Shown piece by piece: positions 21,984 to 30,968 of a DNA stretch of 64,000 nt; within the stretch, counting starts at the first letter, position 1; each line of letters starts with the position of its first letter. Below the pieces are notes generated by a model. The model did no database searches and was not told the DNA's origin. It was given only the letters and a program-made list of their open reading frames with translations. The stretch is taken from the NCBI RefSeq assembly GCF_002760665.1, contig NZ_PDOB01000003.1, forward strand, positions 67,434 through 131,433, given 5' to 3'. Made by a program: the position numbers and the translations under genes. Source of the DNA: Massilia psychrophila. Lineage in GTDB: Bacteria; Pseudomonadota; Gammaproteobacteria; Burkholderiales; Burkholderiaceae_D.

Positions 21984-24004
21984 CGGAATTTCGTCAACAG
22001 GTTTGTGAGGGTGGCGACCAGGCCCGCGGCGGACGGCCGGGGACCGTATCTGTAGGCGCTGTAGAGGCGCAGGAATTCGGTGGCGGCCTGGGTTTGCGGC
22101 GCGGCCAGGGGCGAGGTACCAAGCTGCGCAAGCGTTGCCAACCGCGCACGGTAGGCGTTCGGCCCTTCGTCGGCGCCGCGCGCAAGGCCCATGCGGCCCA
22201 GTTGCAGGCATAGCGCCAAGTATAGCGCATCGACCGGATCGCCCCTGCGCCGCGCGCGCCGCGCGTGCGCCAGCCACACCAGCAGCGCGACCGCCGCCAG
22301 CGCCGCGAACGTGCGCAGGTTCAGCGCGCCCGACTTGATCGACTCGATGACGCCGTGCCGGCGTTCGGGCGTGTAATTGAGCACCCACTGGTTCCAGCCG
22401 TTGTTGAGCGCACCGACCCGGAAGCGCAGCTGCGAGAGCAGCGAGCCAGTGTCGTCGAAGCCGAAGCCGCCGATGCCAAATGGATTGGCGCCCGGCAGCG
22501 CGCTTGCCAAGCCGCGCCGTACCCGTTCCGGCGCCACCGCCGCGGTCGGATCGACGCGCAGCCAGCCGCGCCCGGCCAGCCACACTTCGGCCCAGGCGTG
22601 GGCATCGGACTGGCGCACTGTCAGGTAACCGTCGACCGGATTCGCTTCGCCGCCCTGGTAGCCGGTCACCACCCGCGCCGGCACGCCGGCCGCGCGCATC
22701 AATACGACAAAGGCGCTGGCGTAGTGTTCGCAAAAGCCGGCGCGGGTCTGGTACAGGAATTCATCGACCGAATGGCGCCCGAGCAGCGGCGGCTCCAGCG
22801 TGTACGAGTAGGCTTCGTCATGAAAGCGGCGCAGCACGGTATTGATGCGCCGGATCGGATCGCCAAGCCGGCGCAGCGCCGCGCCGTCTGCAAGCGCGCG
22901 CGGATTGAAACCGTCGGGCAGTGCCAGCCACAGCTCGGCCCCGGGTAGCTCAACGCCGGCCTGCAGGCTGTAGCCGGGATGCGACACGGCGTCGTAGCGC
23001 ATCCGCTGCTCGATCGGAGCGGCCGCCGTCAGCTCGATTTCCGGCGACATGGCGGCTGGATTGCCGTCCAGGCGCGGCAGCCCGGCCGGCAGATCGAGTA
23101 CGAACAGCCAGTGCCGGCCGGTCGGCTCCAGCGTGACCTGGTGGCGCACGGCGCGCCCGCGCATGGCAACATCGATGGTGGCGCCCGGCGGCAGGCCCGC
23201 GCCGACCTGGACCCAGGTCCGGCCATCGAACGCGCCCAGCACCACGCCGCGCCAGTACAGCTGCTCCTGTGGCGGGGCAGGGTCGATGAAGCGGACCGTG
23301 AACGCGGTGTCTTGCGACAGGGCCAGGCTCGACATGTTGCCCGGCGCCATGCTGTTCGACAAGCCGGTGCGGCCGGACCTGGCGTCGCCCGGCATGCCCC
23401 ACAGCGGTCCCTGGAGGCGCGGGAAAAGAAAAAACAGCGTTACGGCGAGCGGCGCCGCCAGCAGCACGACGCGCGTGCCGAGCCACAGCCGGCGCCGCAG
23501 CGGCGGCGCCGCGCCGGTGAACTGGAACGACAGCTGGGCGCCGAACAGCAGGGCGATCGAGGCGGCCATCATCAGCGCGCTGCCGATGCCCTGGGCGTAG
23601 AAGAAAGTCGTCAACAGCAGGAAGAAGCAGAGAAAAATTACCACGAACAAGTCGCGCCGGGCGCGCATTTCGAGCATCTTGAAAGCTACCAGCAACACCA
23701 GCATCGCCACCCCGGCGTCGCGCCCGAGCACTGTCCGGTAAGTGAGGAACACGCCGCCGACCGCCGCCATCGCCAGCGGCAGTAGCAGGATCGGCGGCGG
23801 CAGGCGCGTGCCGCGCAGGGTGATCACGGTACGCCACGCCAGCGTGGCGGCGCACAGCGCCGACACCCAAGGCGGCAAGTGGCCGGCGTGCGGCGCCAGC
23901 ACCGTCAGCGCGCCGGCCAGCAGCAGCAAGGTGTCGGCCTTGTCGCGCGACAATGATTGCACCAGGCCGGCGGCGCGCGCGCGCAGTGCGGCAAGCGCGA
24001 TCAA
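21980..24004 (-). CDS. TgpA-family membrane transglutaminase-like protein
   Basis: 674 residues. About five N-terminal membrane helices (residues 20-190) are followed by a periplasmic transglutaminase-like domain: Cys in RAGFCEHYASAF, His in SDAHAWAEVW and Asp in RVDPTAA form the expected triad. One more helix lies near residue 570, with a cytoplasmic C-terminal DUF4129-like tail. TgpA is essential in Pseudomonas, but its substrate is unknown. It overlaps both neighbours by ATGA junctions, implying tight translational coupling with the DUF58 protein and MltB. Confidence 0.9.
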   Translation of the reverse strand: MIALAALRARAAGLVQSLSRDKADTLLLLAGALTVLAPHAGHLPPWVSALCAATLAWRTVITLRGTRLPPPILLLPLAMAAVGGVFLTYRTVLGRDAGVAMLVLLVAFKMLEMRARRDLFVVIFLCFFLLLTTFFYAQGIGSALMMAASIALLFGAQLSFQFTGAAPPLRRRLWLGTRVVLLAAPLAVTLFFLFPRLQGPLWGMPGDARSGRTGLSNSMAPGNMSSLALSQDTAFTVRFIDPAPPQEQLYWRGVVLGAFDGRTWVQVGAGLPPGATIDVAMRGRAVRHQVTLEPTGRHWLFVLDLPAGLPRLDGNPAAMSPEIELTAAAPIEQRMRYDAVSHPGYSLQAGVELPGAELWLALPDGFNPRALADGAALRRLGDPIRRINTVLRRFHDEAYSYTLEPPLLGRHSVDEFLYQTRAGFCEHYASAFVVLMRAAGVPARVVTGYQGGEANPVDGYLTVRQSDAHAWAEVWLAGRGWLRVDPTAAVAPERVRRGLASALPGANPFGIGGFGFDDTGSLLSQLRFRVGALNNGWNQWVLNYTPERRHGVIESIKSGALNLRTFAALAAVALLVWLAHARRARRRGDPVDALYLALCLQLGRMGLARGADEGPNAYRARLATLAQLGTSPLAAPQTQAATEFLRLYSAYRYGPRPSAAGLVATLTNLLTKFR

Positions 24005-25014
24005 CGTGCCTCCGGCGCGAAACCGTGCAGCGCCAGCGCGCGCAGGCAGGCCGCCTGGTGCGCCGCGCCGACGGCGGGGGCAAGCTCGTGCGCGCCGATG
24101 CGAAAGGCATATGGCAAGCCGCGCTGTTCGGCGTCGAGCACCCAGCGCGTCATGCGCGACAGGCGCAGCTCGAGGTTCATCATCAAAGGCATGGCGTTAA
24201 AGTCGAGCACCAGCTGGTCGCCGCCGCCGCCCTCGAAATGCTTGGTGACCAGCTGGCCGCCATATGCCAGGTCGAGCCGGGCGATCTGGCGCCACGCCAG
24301 GCTGCGCATCGAGTCGCCCGCCTGGTAGCTGCGGATGCCGGCGAAGTCGTCGCTGCCGGCCACGCCGCGGCCGTCGAGCCGCGCGCTGCCCGCCATCGGC
24401 AGCGGCGGCGCTTCCGGTTCCGGTTCCGGAAAAGGATAGACCAGCACGCGCAGGTCCGGCCGCCAGTAGCTCCAGGCGCGGAACAGGCCGAGCGGGAAGC
24501 GTGTGACCAGCCGCACCCGCGGCGCCGGCAGATAGCCGCGTTGTTCGGTCGCGCAGCTCAATACCAGCGCGGCGCTGCCGCCGGCCGGCGCGTCGACCAC
24601 GTAATGCGGCCAGTTCGCGTCGGCAAAATCGACGCCGATGGCGTAGCGGTCGAGCCGCGTGCGATTGTTCAGGTGCAGCTCGAAACGGGCCGCTTCGCCG
24701 GCAAACACGCTGGCCACGCGGCCCGGGCGCAAGTGCAGCTGGCCGAGGTTGCGGTAAGTGAGAACCATGTCGACCAGCGCGCACGAGGTGAGCAGGAACG
24801 TCAGGGCGAAGCCGAGAGCGAGATTGTAATTGGTGGCGCCCACCAGCAGCACCAGCAGCAGCACGGCGAAGCCCAATCCGGCCTTGGTGGGCAGGATGAA
24901 GACTTGGCGCCGGTGCAGGAATACTTCGCCGCGTTTGTCGGCTGCGCCTTCGCGCGGCCGGGACAGCCAATGCCAGGCCGTGCGCGTGGTGCGGTTTGTT
25001 TTCGGGAGGTTCAT
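24001..25014 (-). CDS. DUF58 domain protein
   Basis: 337 residues. Two membrane helices lie near residues 40-80. The DUF58 signature follows: SDDFAGIRSYQAGDSMRSLAWRQIAR around residues 225-250, then HFEGGGGDQLVLDF with a vWA-like acidic end. Such proteins accompany MoxR ATPases and transglutaminase-like proteins in a conserved three-gene system whose function is undefined. It starts 32 bp after moxR and overlaps tgpA. Confidence 0.9.
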   Translation of the reverse strand: MNLPKTNRTTRTAWHWLSRPREGAADKRGEVFLHRRQVFILPTKAGLGFAVLLLVLLVGATNYNLALGFALTFLLTSCALVDMVLTYRNLGQLHLRPGRVASVFAGEAARFELHLNNRTRLDRYAIGVDFADANWPHYVVDAPAGGSAALVLSCATEQRGYLPAPRVRLVTRFPLGLFRAWSYWRPDLRVLVYPFPEPEPEAPPLPMAGSARLDGRGVAGSDDFAGIRSYQAGDSMRSLAWRQIARLDLAYGGQLVTKHFEGGGGDQLVLDFNAMPLMMNLELRLSRMTRWVLDAEQRGLPYAFRIGAHELAPAVGAAHQAACLRALALHGFAPEAR

Positions 25015-25046
25015 GGGAACTTCATGCGAACTTCATGCGGGACAGC

Positions 25047-25967
25047 CTACACCGGCACCGATTTTTGCAGTTGCAGCACCAGTTCGCGGCTGGCCAGCGC
25101 CACGCCGTGCGCCGACTTGAGCGGGCGCAGTCGGTGTGCGCAGACCGGCACCAGCACCGCCTGCACGTCTTCCGGCACCACATGGTCGCGTCCTTCCAGC
25201 GCGGCCCAGGCGCGCGCCGCCTGCAGCAGCGCGATCGCGGCGCGCGGCGACAGGCCTTCGGTGAACAAACCGTCGCGGCGCGAAGCCTGCGCCAGCGCCT
25301 GCACGTAATCGATCAGCGAGGCCGACGCATGCACCTGGCGCAGCGCCTGCTGGGCTGCGGCCAGTTCGGCCGGCTGCATCGCCGCCGGCAGCGACTTGAG
25401 CATGCTGCGGCGGTCCTCGCCCATCAGCAGCGCGCGCTCGGCGCTGGCGTCCGGATAGCCCAGCGAGAGGCACATCAGGAAGCGGTCGAGCTGCGATTCG
25501 GGCAGCGGGAAAGTGCCGACCTGGTGTGCCGGGTTCTGCGTGGCGATGACGAAGAACGGCTCGGGCAGCGCGCGCGTGACGCCGTCGGCGCTGACCTGGC
25601 GCTCCTCCATCGCTTCGAGCAGGCCCGATTGGGTCTTCGGCGTGGCGCGGTTGATTTCGTCGGCCAGCAGCACCTGGGTGAAAATCGGCCCTGGATGGAA
25701 TACGAAGCCGTTTTTTTCGCGCTCGTAGACGGAGATGCCGGCGATGTCGGCCGGCAGCAGGTCGCTGGTGAACTGCACCCGGTTGAATTTGAGGCCAAGC
25801 GAAATGGCCAGCGCGTGCGCCAGCGTGGTCTTGCCGACTCCTGGCACGTCCTCAACCAGCAGGTGGCCGCCGGCCAGCAGGCACGTCAGCGCCTGGCGAA
25901 CCTGCAAATCCTTGCCGACCACGATCTGGCTGACCTGGCGTGCTACCGCGTGCATTTTTTTAAACAT
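25047..25967 (-). CDS. MoxR-family AAA+ ATPase
   Basis: 306 residues from ATG 25967. Walker A GVGKTTLAHA is near residue 45, Walker B LLADEINRATPKTQ near 105, and the sensor segment ATQNP follows, with FPLPESQLDRF downstream as in MoxR. These ATPases act as chaperones for vWA/DUF58 partners, and the partner gene is next in the operon. Residues upstream of this ATG read into the promoter side and are not family-like. Confidence 0.93.
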   Translation of the reverse strand: MFKKMHAVARQVSQIVVGKDLQVRQALTCLLAGGHLLVEDVPGVGKTTLAHALAISLGLKFNRVQFTSDLLPADIAGISVYEREKNGFVFHPGPIFTQVLLADEINRATPKTQSGLLEAMEERQVSADGVTRALPEPFFVIATQNPAHQVGTFPLPESQLDRFLMCLSLGYPDASAERALLMGEDRRSMLKSLPAAMQPAELAAAQQALRQVHASASLIDYVQALAQASRRDGLFTEGLSPRAAIALLQAARAWAALEGRDHVVPEDVQAVLVPVCAHRLRPLKSAHGVALASRELVLQLQKSVPV

Positions 25968-26174
25968 GGGCCTGTCTTTTTGAAGAAGAGAAGAATGCCG
26001 TGCCTGCCGATATTGAATCTGAGTGCCGAACCGGAGCAAAAAGGTGTCATGGCGTGGTAGATTGTCGGCATTCGGACAATTTTCATCGCTTCTCACCACC
26101 AGTTAAAAAGATTTTATGCGAGAACGCCAGGTCTGGTGTGATATTGATGTGAACCAGCATACGAAAACAGGACC

Positions 26175-27104
26175 ATGAGAACAGCCATTTACAGTCATCC
26201 GGATTGCCGGCGCCACGAGATGGGCGAGTGGCACCCCGAATCGCCGGCCCGCTTGCAGGCCATCGAAGACCAACTGATCGGCGCCCGTCTCGATGGCCTG
26301 ATCGAGCGGCGCGAGGGTCCCCTGGCCGAACTGCCGGCGGTGATGCGCAACCACACGCAGGCGGCGATCGCCCTGGTGCGCGACAACCTGCCGGGGCCGG
26401 GCGCGTATTATCCCCTCGACGACGACACGCTGCTCAATGAATACAGCTACCAGGCCGCGCTGCGCGCCGCCGGCTGCGCGATGGCCGCCACCGACGCCGT
26501 CATCGCCGGCGACATCGACAACGCCTTCTGCGCCATCCGCCCGCCGGGCCATCACGCGCGCCCCAGTGGCGCGATGGGTTTCTGCCTGTTTAACAACGTC
26601 GCGCTGGCGGCGCTGCATGCGCTCGATTCGCACGGCCTCGAGCGCGTGGCGATCATCGACTTCGATGTCCATCACGGCAACGGCACGGCCGAATCGTTCC
26701 GCGACGACGATCGCGTACTGATGGCCAGCTTCTTCCAGCATCCGTTCTATCCGTTCACCGCGCCAGAGCCGATCACCGCCACCTGCGTCAATATCCCGCT
26801 GCCGGCGCGCAGTGGCGGCGACGCCGTGCGAACGCTGGTGCGCGAACATTGGCTGCCGGCGCTGCACGCGTTCAAGCCGGAGATGATTTTCATATCGGCC
26901 GGCTTCGACGCCCACCGCGAGGACGACCTCGGCGAAATGGGGCTGGTCGAAGCCGACTACGCCTGGATGACGCGCGAGATCATGGCGGTGGCGCGTGAGC
27001 ATGCGGGCGGGCGCATCGTCAGCTGCCTGGAAGGCGGCTACAACCTGTCTGCGCTCGGCCGCAGCGTCGCCGCCCACGTCAAGGCGCTGGCGCAGCTCGA
27101 CTAA
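26175..27104 (+). CDS. Class II histone-deacetylase-like amidohydrolase
   Basis: 309 residues from ATG 26175 with CAGGA upstream. Family motifs are complete: IRPPGHHARPS, the zinc-binding DFDVHHGNGT, SAGFDAHREDDLGEM and a glycine-rich end LEGGYNLSALG. Bacterial members act on acetylpolyamines or other acyl amides; the actual substrate cannot be told. It is divergent from moxR and stands alone. Confidence 0.9.
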   Translation: MRTAIYSHPDCRRHEMGEWHPESPARLQAIEDQLIGARLDGLIERREGPLAELPAVMRNHTQAAIALVRDNLPGPGAYYPLDDDTLLNEYSYQAALRAAGCAMAATDAVIAGDIDNAFCAIRPPGHHARPSGAMGFCLFNNVALAALHALDSHGLERVAIIDFDVHHGNGTAESFRDDDRVLMASFFQHPFYPFTAPEPITATCVNIPLPARSGGDAVRTLVREHWLPALHAFKPEMIFISAGFDAHREDDLGEMGLVEADYAWMTREIMAVAREHAGGRIVSCLEGGYNLSALGRSVAAHVKALAQLD

Positions 27105-27146
27105 GAGCCGACTCTAGCAGGCCGGTGCGGCGCACGCAGGGCGCCG

Positions 27147-27175
27147 TTGACTTCGCGCCTGGTCGGGCGTAAATT
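27147..27175 (+). promoter_or_regulatory. Candidate sigma-70 promoter
   Basis: TTGACT (27147-27152) and TAAATT (27170-27175) are separated by 17 bp. The site lies 94 bp upstream of the leader ORF at 27269, so it would drive the following three-gene set. Confidence 0.5.
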
Positions 27176-27268
27176 TGCTGCATGCGGCCCGCACGCTCGT
27201 TATTCTGCTACCAGCCCCGGATTGCCGCCGCGGGGCCGGCCGGCCAATCGCGTCGCGAGGAGGAAGCA

Positions 27269-27337
27269 ATGAGCACGTCGAAGCGGTTCGCACGCGTGCC
27301 GGCAGCGCGCGGCGTTGTTGTCAGCAATGCCTTTTAA
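27269..27337 (+). CDS. 22-residue leader ORF overlapping the next start
   Basis: ATG at 27269 is preceded by a very strong Shine-Dalgarno (GAGGAGGAA, five bases away). It encodes MSTSKRFARVPAARGVVVSNAF and ends at TAA 27335-27337. The start of the following 429-residue gene (ATG 27327) lies inside its last codons and has no ribosome-binding site of its own. This suggests a translated leader that delivers ribosomes to the downstream start. The peptide itself has no recognised family. Confidence 0.45.
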   Translation: MSTSKRFARVPAARGVVVSNAF

Positions 27338-28616
27338 AAAGATGGGCGCTCCGCCGCGCCGACGCTTCGCCGCGCGCCAGCACTGGCGCCGGATCGGGCC
27401 GGTGGCGGTGATTGTGGCGCTGGTGGCGCTGGTGGTGCTGTTCGCCTGGCTGACGCACGAGGAGGGCGCTGCCCCCGCCCCCGGTTCCGCCGCCGCCGCC
27501 GCCGCCGCGCCCGGGCGGCAAATTTTCGGCCGGATCGACAGTGGTGCCGCCTCCGGCCGGCCTGCCGCGGCGCCAGGCCGGCGGGCCCGACTCGTCGAAA
27601 ACCTGCAACTGGCCGACCGCACCTTTTGCAGCTACCGCAACAGCACCAGGTATCCGCACACCTCGCGCCCGATCGCCGAGCAGCCCGACCAGGTGTATCC
27701 GAACGCGCCCGTCATCGATACCCAGGCCATGCGGCAGGGCAGCGGCGCCAGCGACCCGAACGTGCAGATCCAGGCCTCGCAGTCGCGCGTCTACATGGCG
27801 GCCGGCGAAACCGTGTCGTTTTCGCTGCGCGCGCTCGACACCGGAGGCCAGGTGCTGCCGCTGATGGTCACCCGCGCCGTCGCCCAGGGCATTACCTTCA
27901 AAGGCAGCCGCGCGGCGGCCCAGGTGGCGCTCTCGTTCGCCGACGACGGCGCCGGAGCCGATGCGTTCGCCGGCGACGGCGCCGTCGCCGCCGTGCTGGC
28001 GCCGGCCCAAACCGGCCTCGCTTCGTTCAACGGCACCATCCGCGCCGAGGTGCGCTACAGCGTCGGCGGCAACGCCGGCTCGGTGCTGTTCGACGTCATC
28101 TATTCGCCGGAGCTGCCGGCCAGGTGGACCGGCCAGGTGCGCGAGGCGCTCGAAGACGGCTCGCTCAATTTTTACCTGAAGGCCGAAGTGCGCCAGGCCG
28201 GCCGCTACGTCGTCAGTGGCCGGGTCGACGACGCCAGGGGCAAGCCGTTCGCGCTGGTTAGCTCCAACGACGTGCTCGACGCCGGGCCGAACGAAGTGCG
28301 GCTCACCATGTTCGGCAAGCTGCTGCGCGACCAGGAGGCGGCGCTGCCATTGACCTTGCGCGACGTCGACGGCTACCTGCTGAAGGAAAACGCCGACCCC
28401 GACCGCGCGCTGATGCCTCGCCTCGAGGGCAAGGTCTTCACCGGCAAGCCGCATCCTTTACCGGCGTTTTCGGACGCCGAATGGCAGGGCGAGGAACGCA
28501 GCCGCTACCTGGCCGAGTTCGGCAAGGACCTGGCGCGCGCCCGCAGCGAACTGGCCGGCTTCGATCCGTCCGCGCCGTTGCCGCCGAGCGAATGCGCAAA
28601 AACGGAGAACCGCTGA
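27327..28616 (+). CDS. Membrane-anchored protein of unknown function
   Basis: 429 residues from ATG 27327. The N-terminus is basic, with one membrane helix near residues 27-44, followed by an Ala/Pro-rich spacer. The large region beyond (about 60-425) should be periplasmic. Residues 130-330 are rich in alternating hydrophobics (VSFSLRALD, GTIRAEVRYSVGG, YVVSGRVDD) suggestive of immunoglobulin-like beta sandwiches. A TTG at 27315 is an alternative start. I do not recognise the family. The secreted protein that follows after 46 bp is probably co-transcribed. Confidence 0.75.
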   Translation: MPFKKMGAPPRRRFAARQHWRRIGPVAVIVALVALVVLFAWLTHEEGAAPAPGSAAAAAAAPGRQIFGRIDSGAASGRPAAAPGRRARLVENLQLADRTFCSYRNSTRYPHTSRPIAEQPDQVYPNAPVIDTQAMRQGSGASDPNVQIQASQSRVYMAAGETVSFSLRALDTGGQVLPLMVTRAVAQGITFKGSRAAAQVALSFADDGAGADAFAGDGAVAAVLAPAQTGLASFNGTIRAEVRYSVGGNAGSVLFDVIYSPELPARWTGQVREALEDGSLNFYLKAEVRQAGRYVVSGRVDDARGKPFALVSSNDVLDAGPNEVRLTMFGKLLRDQEAALPLTLRDVDGYLLKENADPDRALMPRLEGKVFTGKPHPLPAFSDAEWQGEERSRYLAEFGKDLARARSELAGFDPSAPLPPSECAKTENR

Positions 28617-28662
28617 ACGGTTGCGCTGTCAAATACTGATTCAATCTCCTCGGGAGTACGAC

Positions 28663-29556
28663 ATGAATACATCGATGCGTCCGCTGGTGCTGGCGTGCCT
28701 GTTGCTTGCCAGCGCCATATCGAGCCAGGCCGGCGCGACCAATTATTCACTGTGGATCAACGGCCGCGGCGCTGGCGGCGCGGCCGGCAGCTACGCCGAT
28801 TTCTCGTACTGGGGGCCGGCCCGGTCCGGCCTCGGCGTCAACCCACGGGCCGTCAACTGGGACGGCTACAACAGCATTGCCTCGCAAAACGGCAAGGTGC
28901 GCGACGCGCTCGACTGCTTTTGTACCGGCACCAACTGGTGTTATATCGCCACCTTCAGCGCGGGCGACCCGATGATCGGCTACACGCTGGCAAATTTCGG
29001 CGGCTCGTCGCGCCAGGTCAGCAATGCGGCGCCGAATGCGGCCGGGGTATGCGGCGTCAGTGGCGGCGCCAAGCAGACGCAGATCGGCTGGAACATCCGC
29101 TGGGTGCGGGCGGCGGCCGGCGCGGCGGGCGGCACCGAACTAGCCGATGCGGGCCGCTGGACTACCGGCGAACCTCTCGTGCATGACCTGAAGACGACAA
29201 CGGTCCGGGCAATGTACAACCATAACGATACCCGCGGCACCTGGTTTTACATGTACGCCGGCGCGCGCGGATCCGCCTACTCGCTTCTGCTGCCCGGCCA
29301 GGACGACGAAGTGGTGGCGTATCACAGCTCGGGCGGGGTAGCGGGCAGCTCGGGCGGCTCTTACTGCAATCCGCGCGACTGGTGGTGCAACGACCTGACA
29401 CTGGGCGCTGCCGTCAACGAGGGCGGACGGCCGAAGTGGAACAATCATTACGTGCATTACCGCGACGACGCCGAACAGTTCAAACACTACCTCAATAACA
29501 ACTGGGAAGGCATCACCATCCCCCTGCGCGCCGATATGGAGGCGTTTGCTAGGTAG
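28663..29556 (+). CDS. Secreted alpha/beta-hydrolase-like protein
   Basis: 297 residues from ATG 28663 with CGGGAG upstream. A signal peptide ends near SQAGA (about residue 27). The segment CYIATFSAGDPMIGYTL resembles a nucleophile elbow (Ser in FSAGD) of alpha/beta hydrolases. Several paired cysteines (CFCTGTNWC, YCNPRDWWC) fit an extracellular protein, and a histidine-rich NNHYVHYRDD lies near the end. The enzyme class is inferred only from these motifs; a substrate is not suggested. It pairs with the anchored protein upstream. Confidence 0.65.
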   Translation: MNTSMRPLVLACLLLASAISSQAGATNYSLWINGRGAGGAAGSYADFSYWGPARSGLGVNPRAVNWDGYNSIASQNGKVRDALDCFCTGTNWCYIATFSAGDPMIGYTLANFGGSSRQVSNAAPNAAGVCGVSGGAKQTQIGWNIRWVRAAAGAAGGTELADAGRWTTGEPLVHDLKTTTVRAMYNHNDTRGTWFYMYAGARGSAYSLLLPGQDDEVVAYHSSGGVAGSSGGSYCNPRDWWCNDLTLGAAVNEGGRPKWNNHYVHYRDDAEQFKHYLNNNWEGITIPLRADMEAFAR

Positions 29557-29583
29557 CGCGGCCCCGCTTGGCGGCGCCGTCAG

Positions 29584-29805
29584 CTACCCGTTCGCGCCTT
29601 TGTCGCGGGCGGCAGTGTTGGCGCCGCTCAACTCGCGTTTTTCCAGCGCGCTCAAGCGCTTGCCCTTGATCACGACCACCGGCATGCGTGCTGCCACCGC
29701 CTCGGACCGCGCGTGCGCGCCGATGTTGCCGGGCAGTGCGGCGGCCACGCATATGGCCACTGCCGCCACGCCAAAAGTAAGTTCCATGTGCCTGAGCGCG
29801 TTCAT
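29584..29805 (-). CDS. Small exported protein of unknown function
   Basis: 73 residues from ATG 29805, preceded by GAAAGGG. A hydrophobic segment (FGVAAVAICVAAALPG, about residues 10-26) resembles a signal peptide, and the rest is short, basic and polar. No family is recognised. Minus-strand location between plus-strand genes and the decent ribosome-binding site argue that it is real. Confidence 0.5.
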   Translation of the reverse strand: MNALRHMELTFGVAAVAICVAAALPGNIGAHARSEAVAARMPVVVIKGKRLSALEKRELSGANTAARDKGANG

Positions 29806-29984
29806 GACTGACCCTTTCGAAAATGTGGGTCTATTGTTGGCCTTTCCTTGCGTCAACTTATTGCGGCGAATCAAAATTCACTGTCGATAGCGTGGGCGGT
29901 GCAAACCAATTCGTGCCCGCTTTTTTGCGAACCCGGTGCGAACCCGTAAAATAGCGCCATTCTTCGAGATTTTGAAAGCTACGC

Positions 29985-30932
29985 ATGTCGATACAATGGT
30001 ACCCGGGCCACATGAACGCCGCCCGCAAGAAGGCGGCGGAACAGATGGAAAATATCGACATGGTCATCGAGGTGCTCGACGCGCGCCTGCCCGAGGCCAG
30101 TTGCAACCCGATGGTCGAAGAGCTGCGCCTGTTTCGCCAGCGGCCGTGCCTCAAAATCCTCAACAAGGTCGACCTGGCCGACCCGGCCGTCACCGCCGCC
30201 TGGAGCGCCTATTACGACGCCCAGCAGGGCGTCACCGCCTATCCGATGACGACCAAGAAGCCGGCCGACGTCGCGCGCATCCCGGACCTGTGCCTGTCGC
30301 TGGCGCCGCATCGCGGCGTGCCGACCAAGCCTTTGCGGATCATGATCATGGGGATCCCGAACGTCGGCAAGTCGACCTTGATGAACGCGCTGCTGAAAAA
30401 GAAGGTGGCCAAGGTGGGCGACGAGCCGGCCGTCACCAAGATGCAGCAAAAGCTCTACCTCGGCAAAAACACCATTCTGGTCGATACCCCCGGCATGCTG
30501 TGGCCGAAGATCGCCCTTGCCAGCGACGGCTTGATGCTCGCCGCCAGCCACGCGATCGGCTCGAATGCGCTGATCGAAGATGAAGTCGCGGTGTTCCTGG
30601 CCGAGGTCCTGCTCGAGCGCTACCCGCAGCTATTGGCGGCGCGCTACGGCTTCAAGACCGACGGCATCGACGGCATTTCCGTCATCGAGGGCGTCGCCGC
30701 GCGGCGCGGCTACCGGCAAAAAGGCGGCGACCTCGATTTCGACAAGGCGGCGCACACATTCCTGCAGGACTACCGCACGGGCGTGCTGGGCCGGATCAGC
30801 CTGGAGACGCCGGAAACGCGCGCGAACGCCCTGGCCACGCACGCGCAGGCGATGGCGGAGAAGGCGGCCAAGGCTGCTGCGATTGCCGCCGAAAAGGCTG
30901 CCAACTCGGCACGCGGCAAGCGCGGCAGCTAA
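29985..30932 (+). CDS. ylqF: Ribosome biogenesis GTPase YlqF/RbgA
   Basis: 315 residues. It is a circularly permuted GTPase: the G4 motif NKVDLAD (near residue 60) precedes the P-loop GIPNVGKST (near 123-131) and DTPG (G3). The N-terminal MSIQWYPGHMNAARKK is the family hallmark. It assists late 50S subunit assembly. The C-terminus is Ala/Lys-rich. It stands alone between small genes. Confidence 0.93.
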   Translation: MSIQWYPGHMNAARKKAAEQMENIDMVIEVLDARLPEASCNPMVEELRLFRQRPCLKILNKVDLADPAVTAAWSAYYDAQQGVTAYPMTTKKPADVARIPDLCLSLAPHRGVPTKPLRIMIMGIPNVGKSTLMNALLKKKVAKVGDEPAVTKMQQKLYLGKNTILVDTPGMLWPKIALASDGLMLAASHAIGSNALIEDEVAVFLAEVLLERYPQLLAARYGFKTDGIDGISVIEGVAARRGYRQKGGDLDFDKAAHTFLQDYRTGVLGRISLETPETRANALATHAQAMAEKAAKAAAIAAEKAANSARGKRGS

Positions 30933-30968
30933 AGATTGACGAGGTTGACGAGGTTGACGACGCGAGCG

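Noticed and set aside
21984-22733. Long N-terminal extension of mltB
   Set aside because: It lies wholly inside tgpA in another frame and is Arg/Ala-rich. The signal peptide and coupled ATG at 21983 give the real start.
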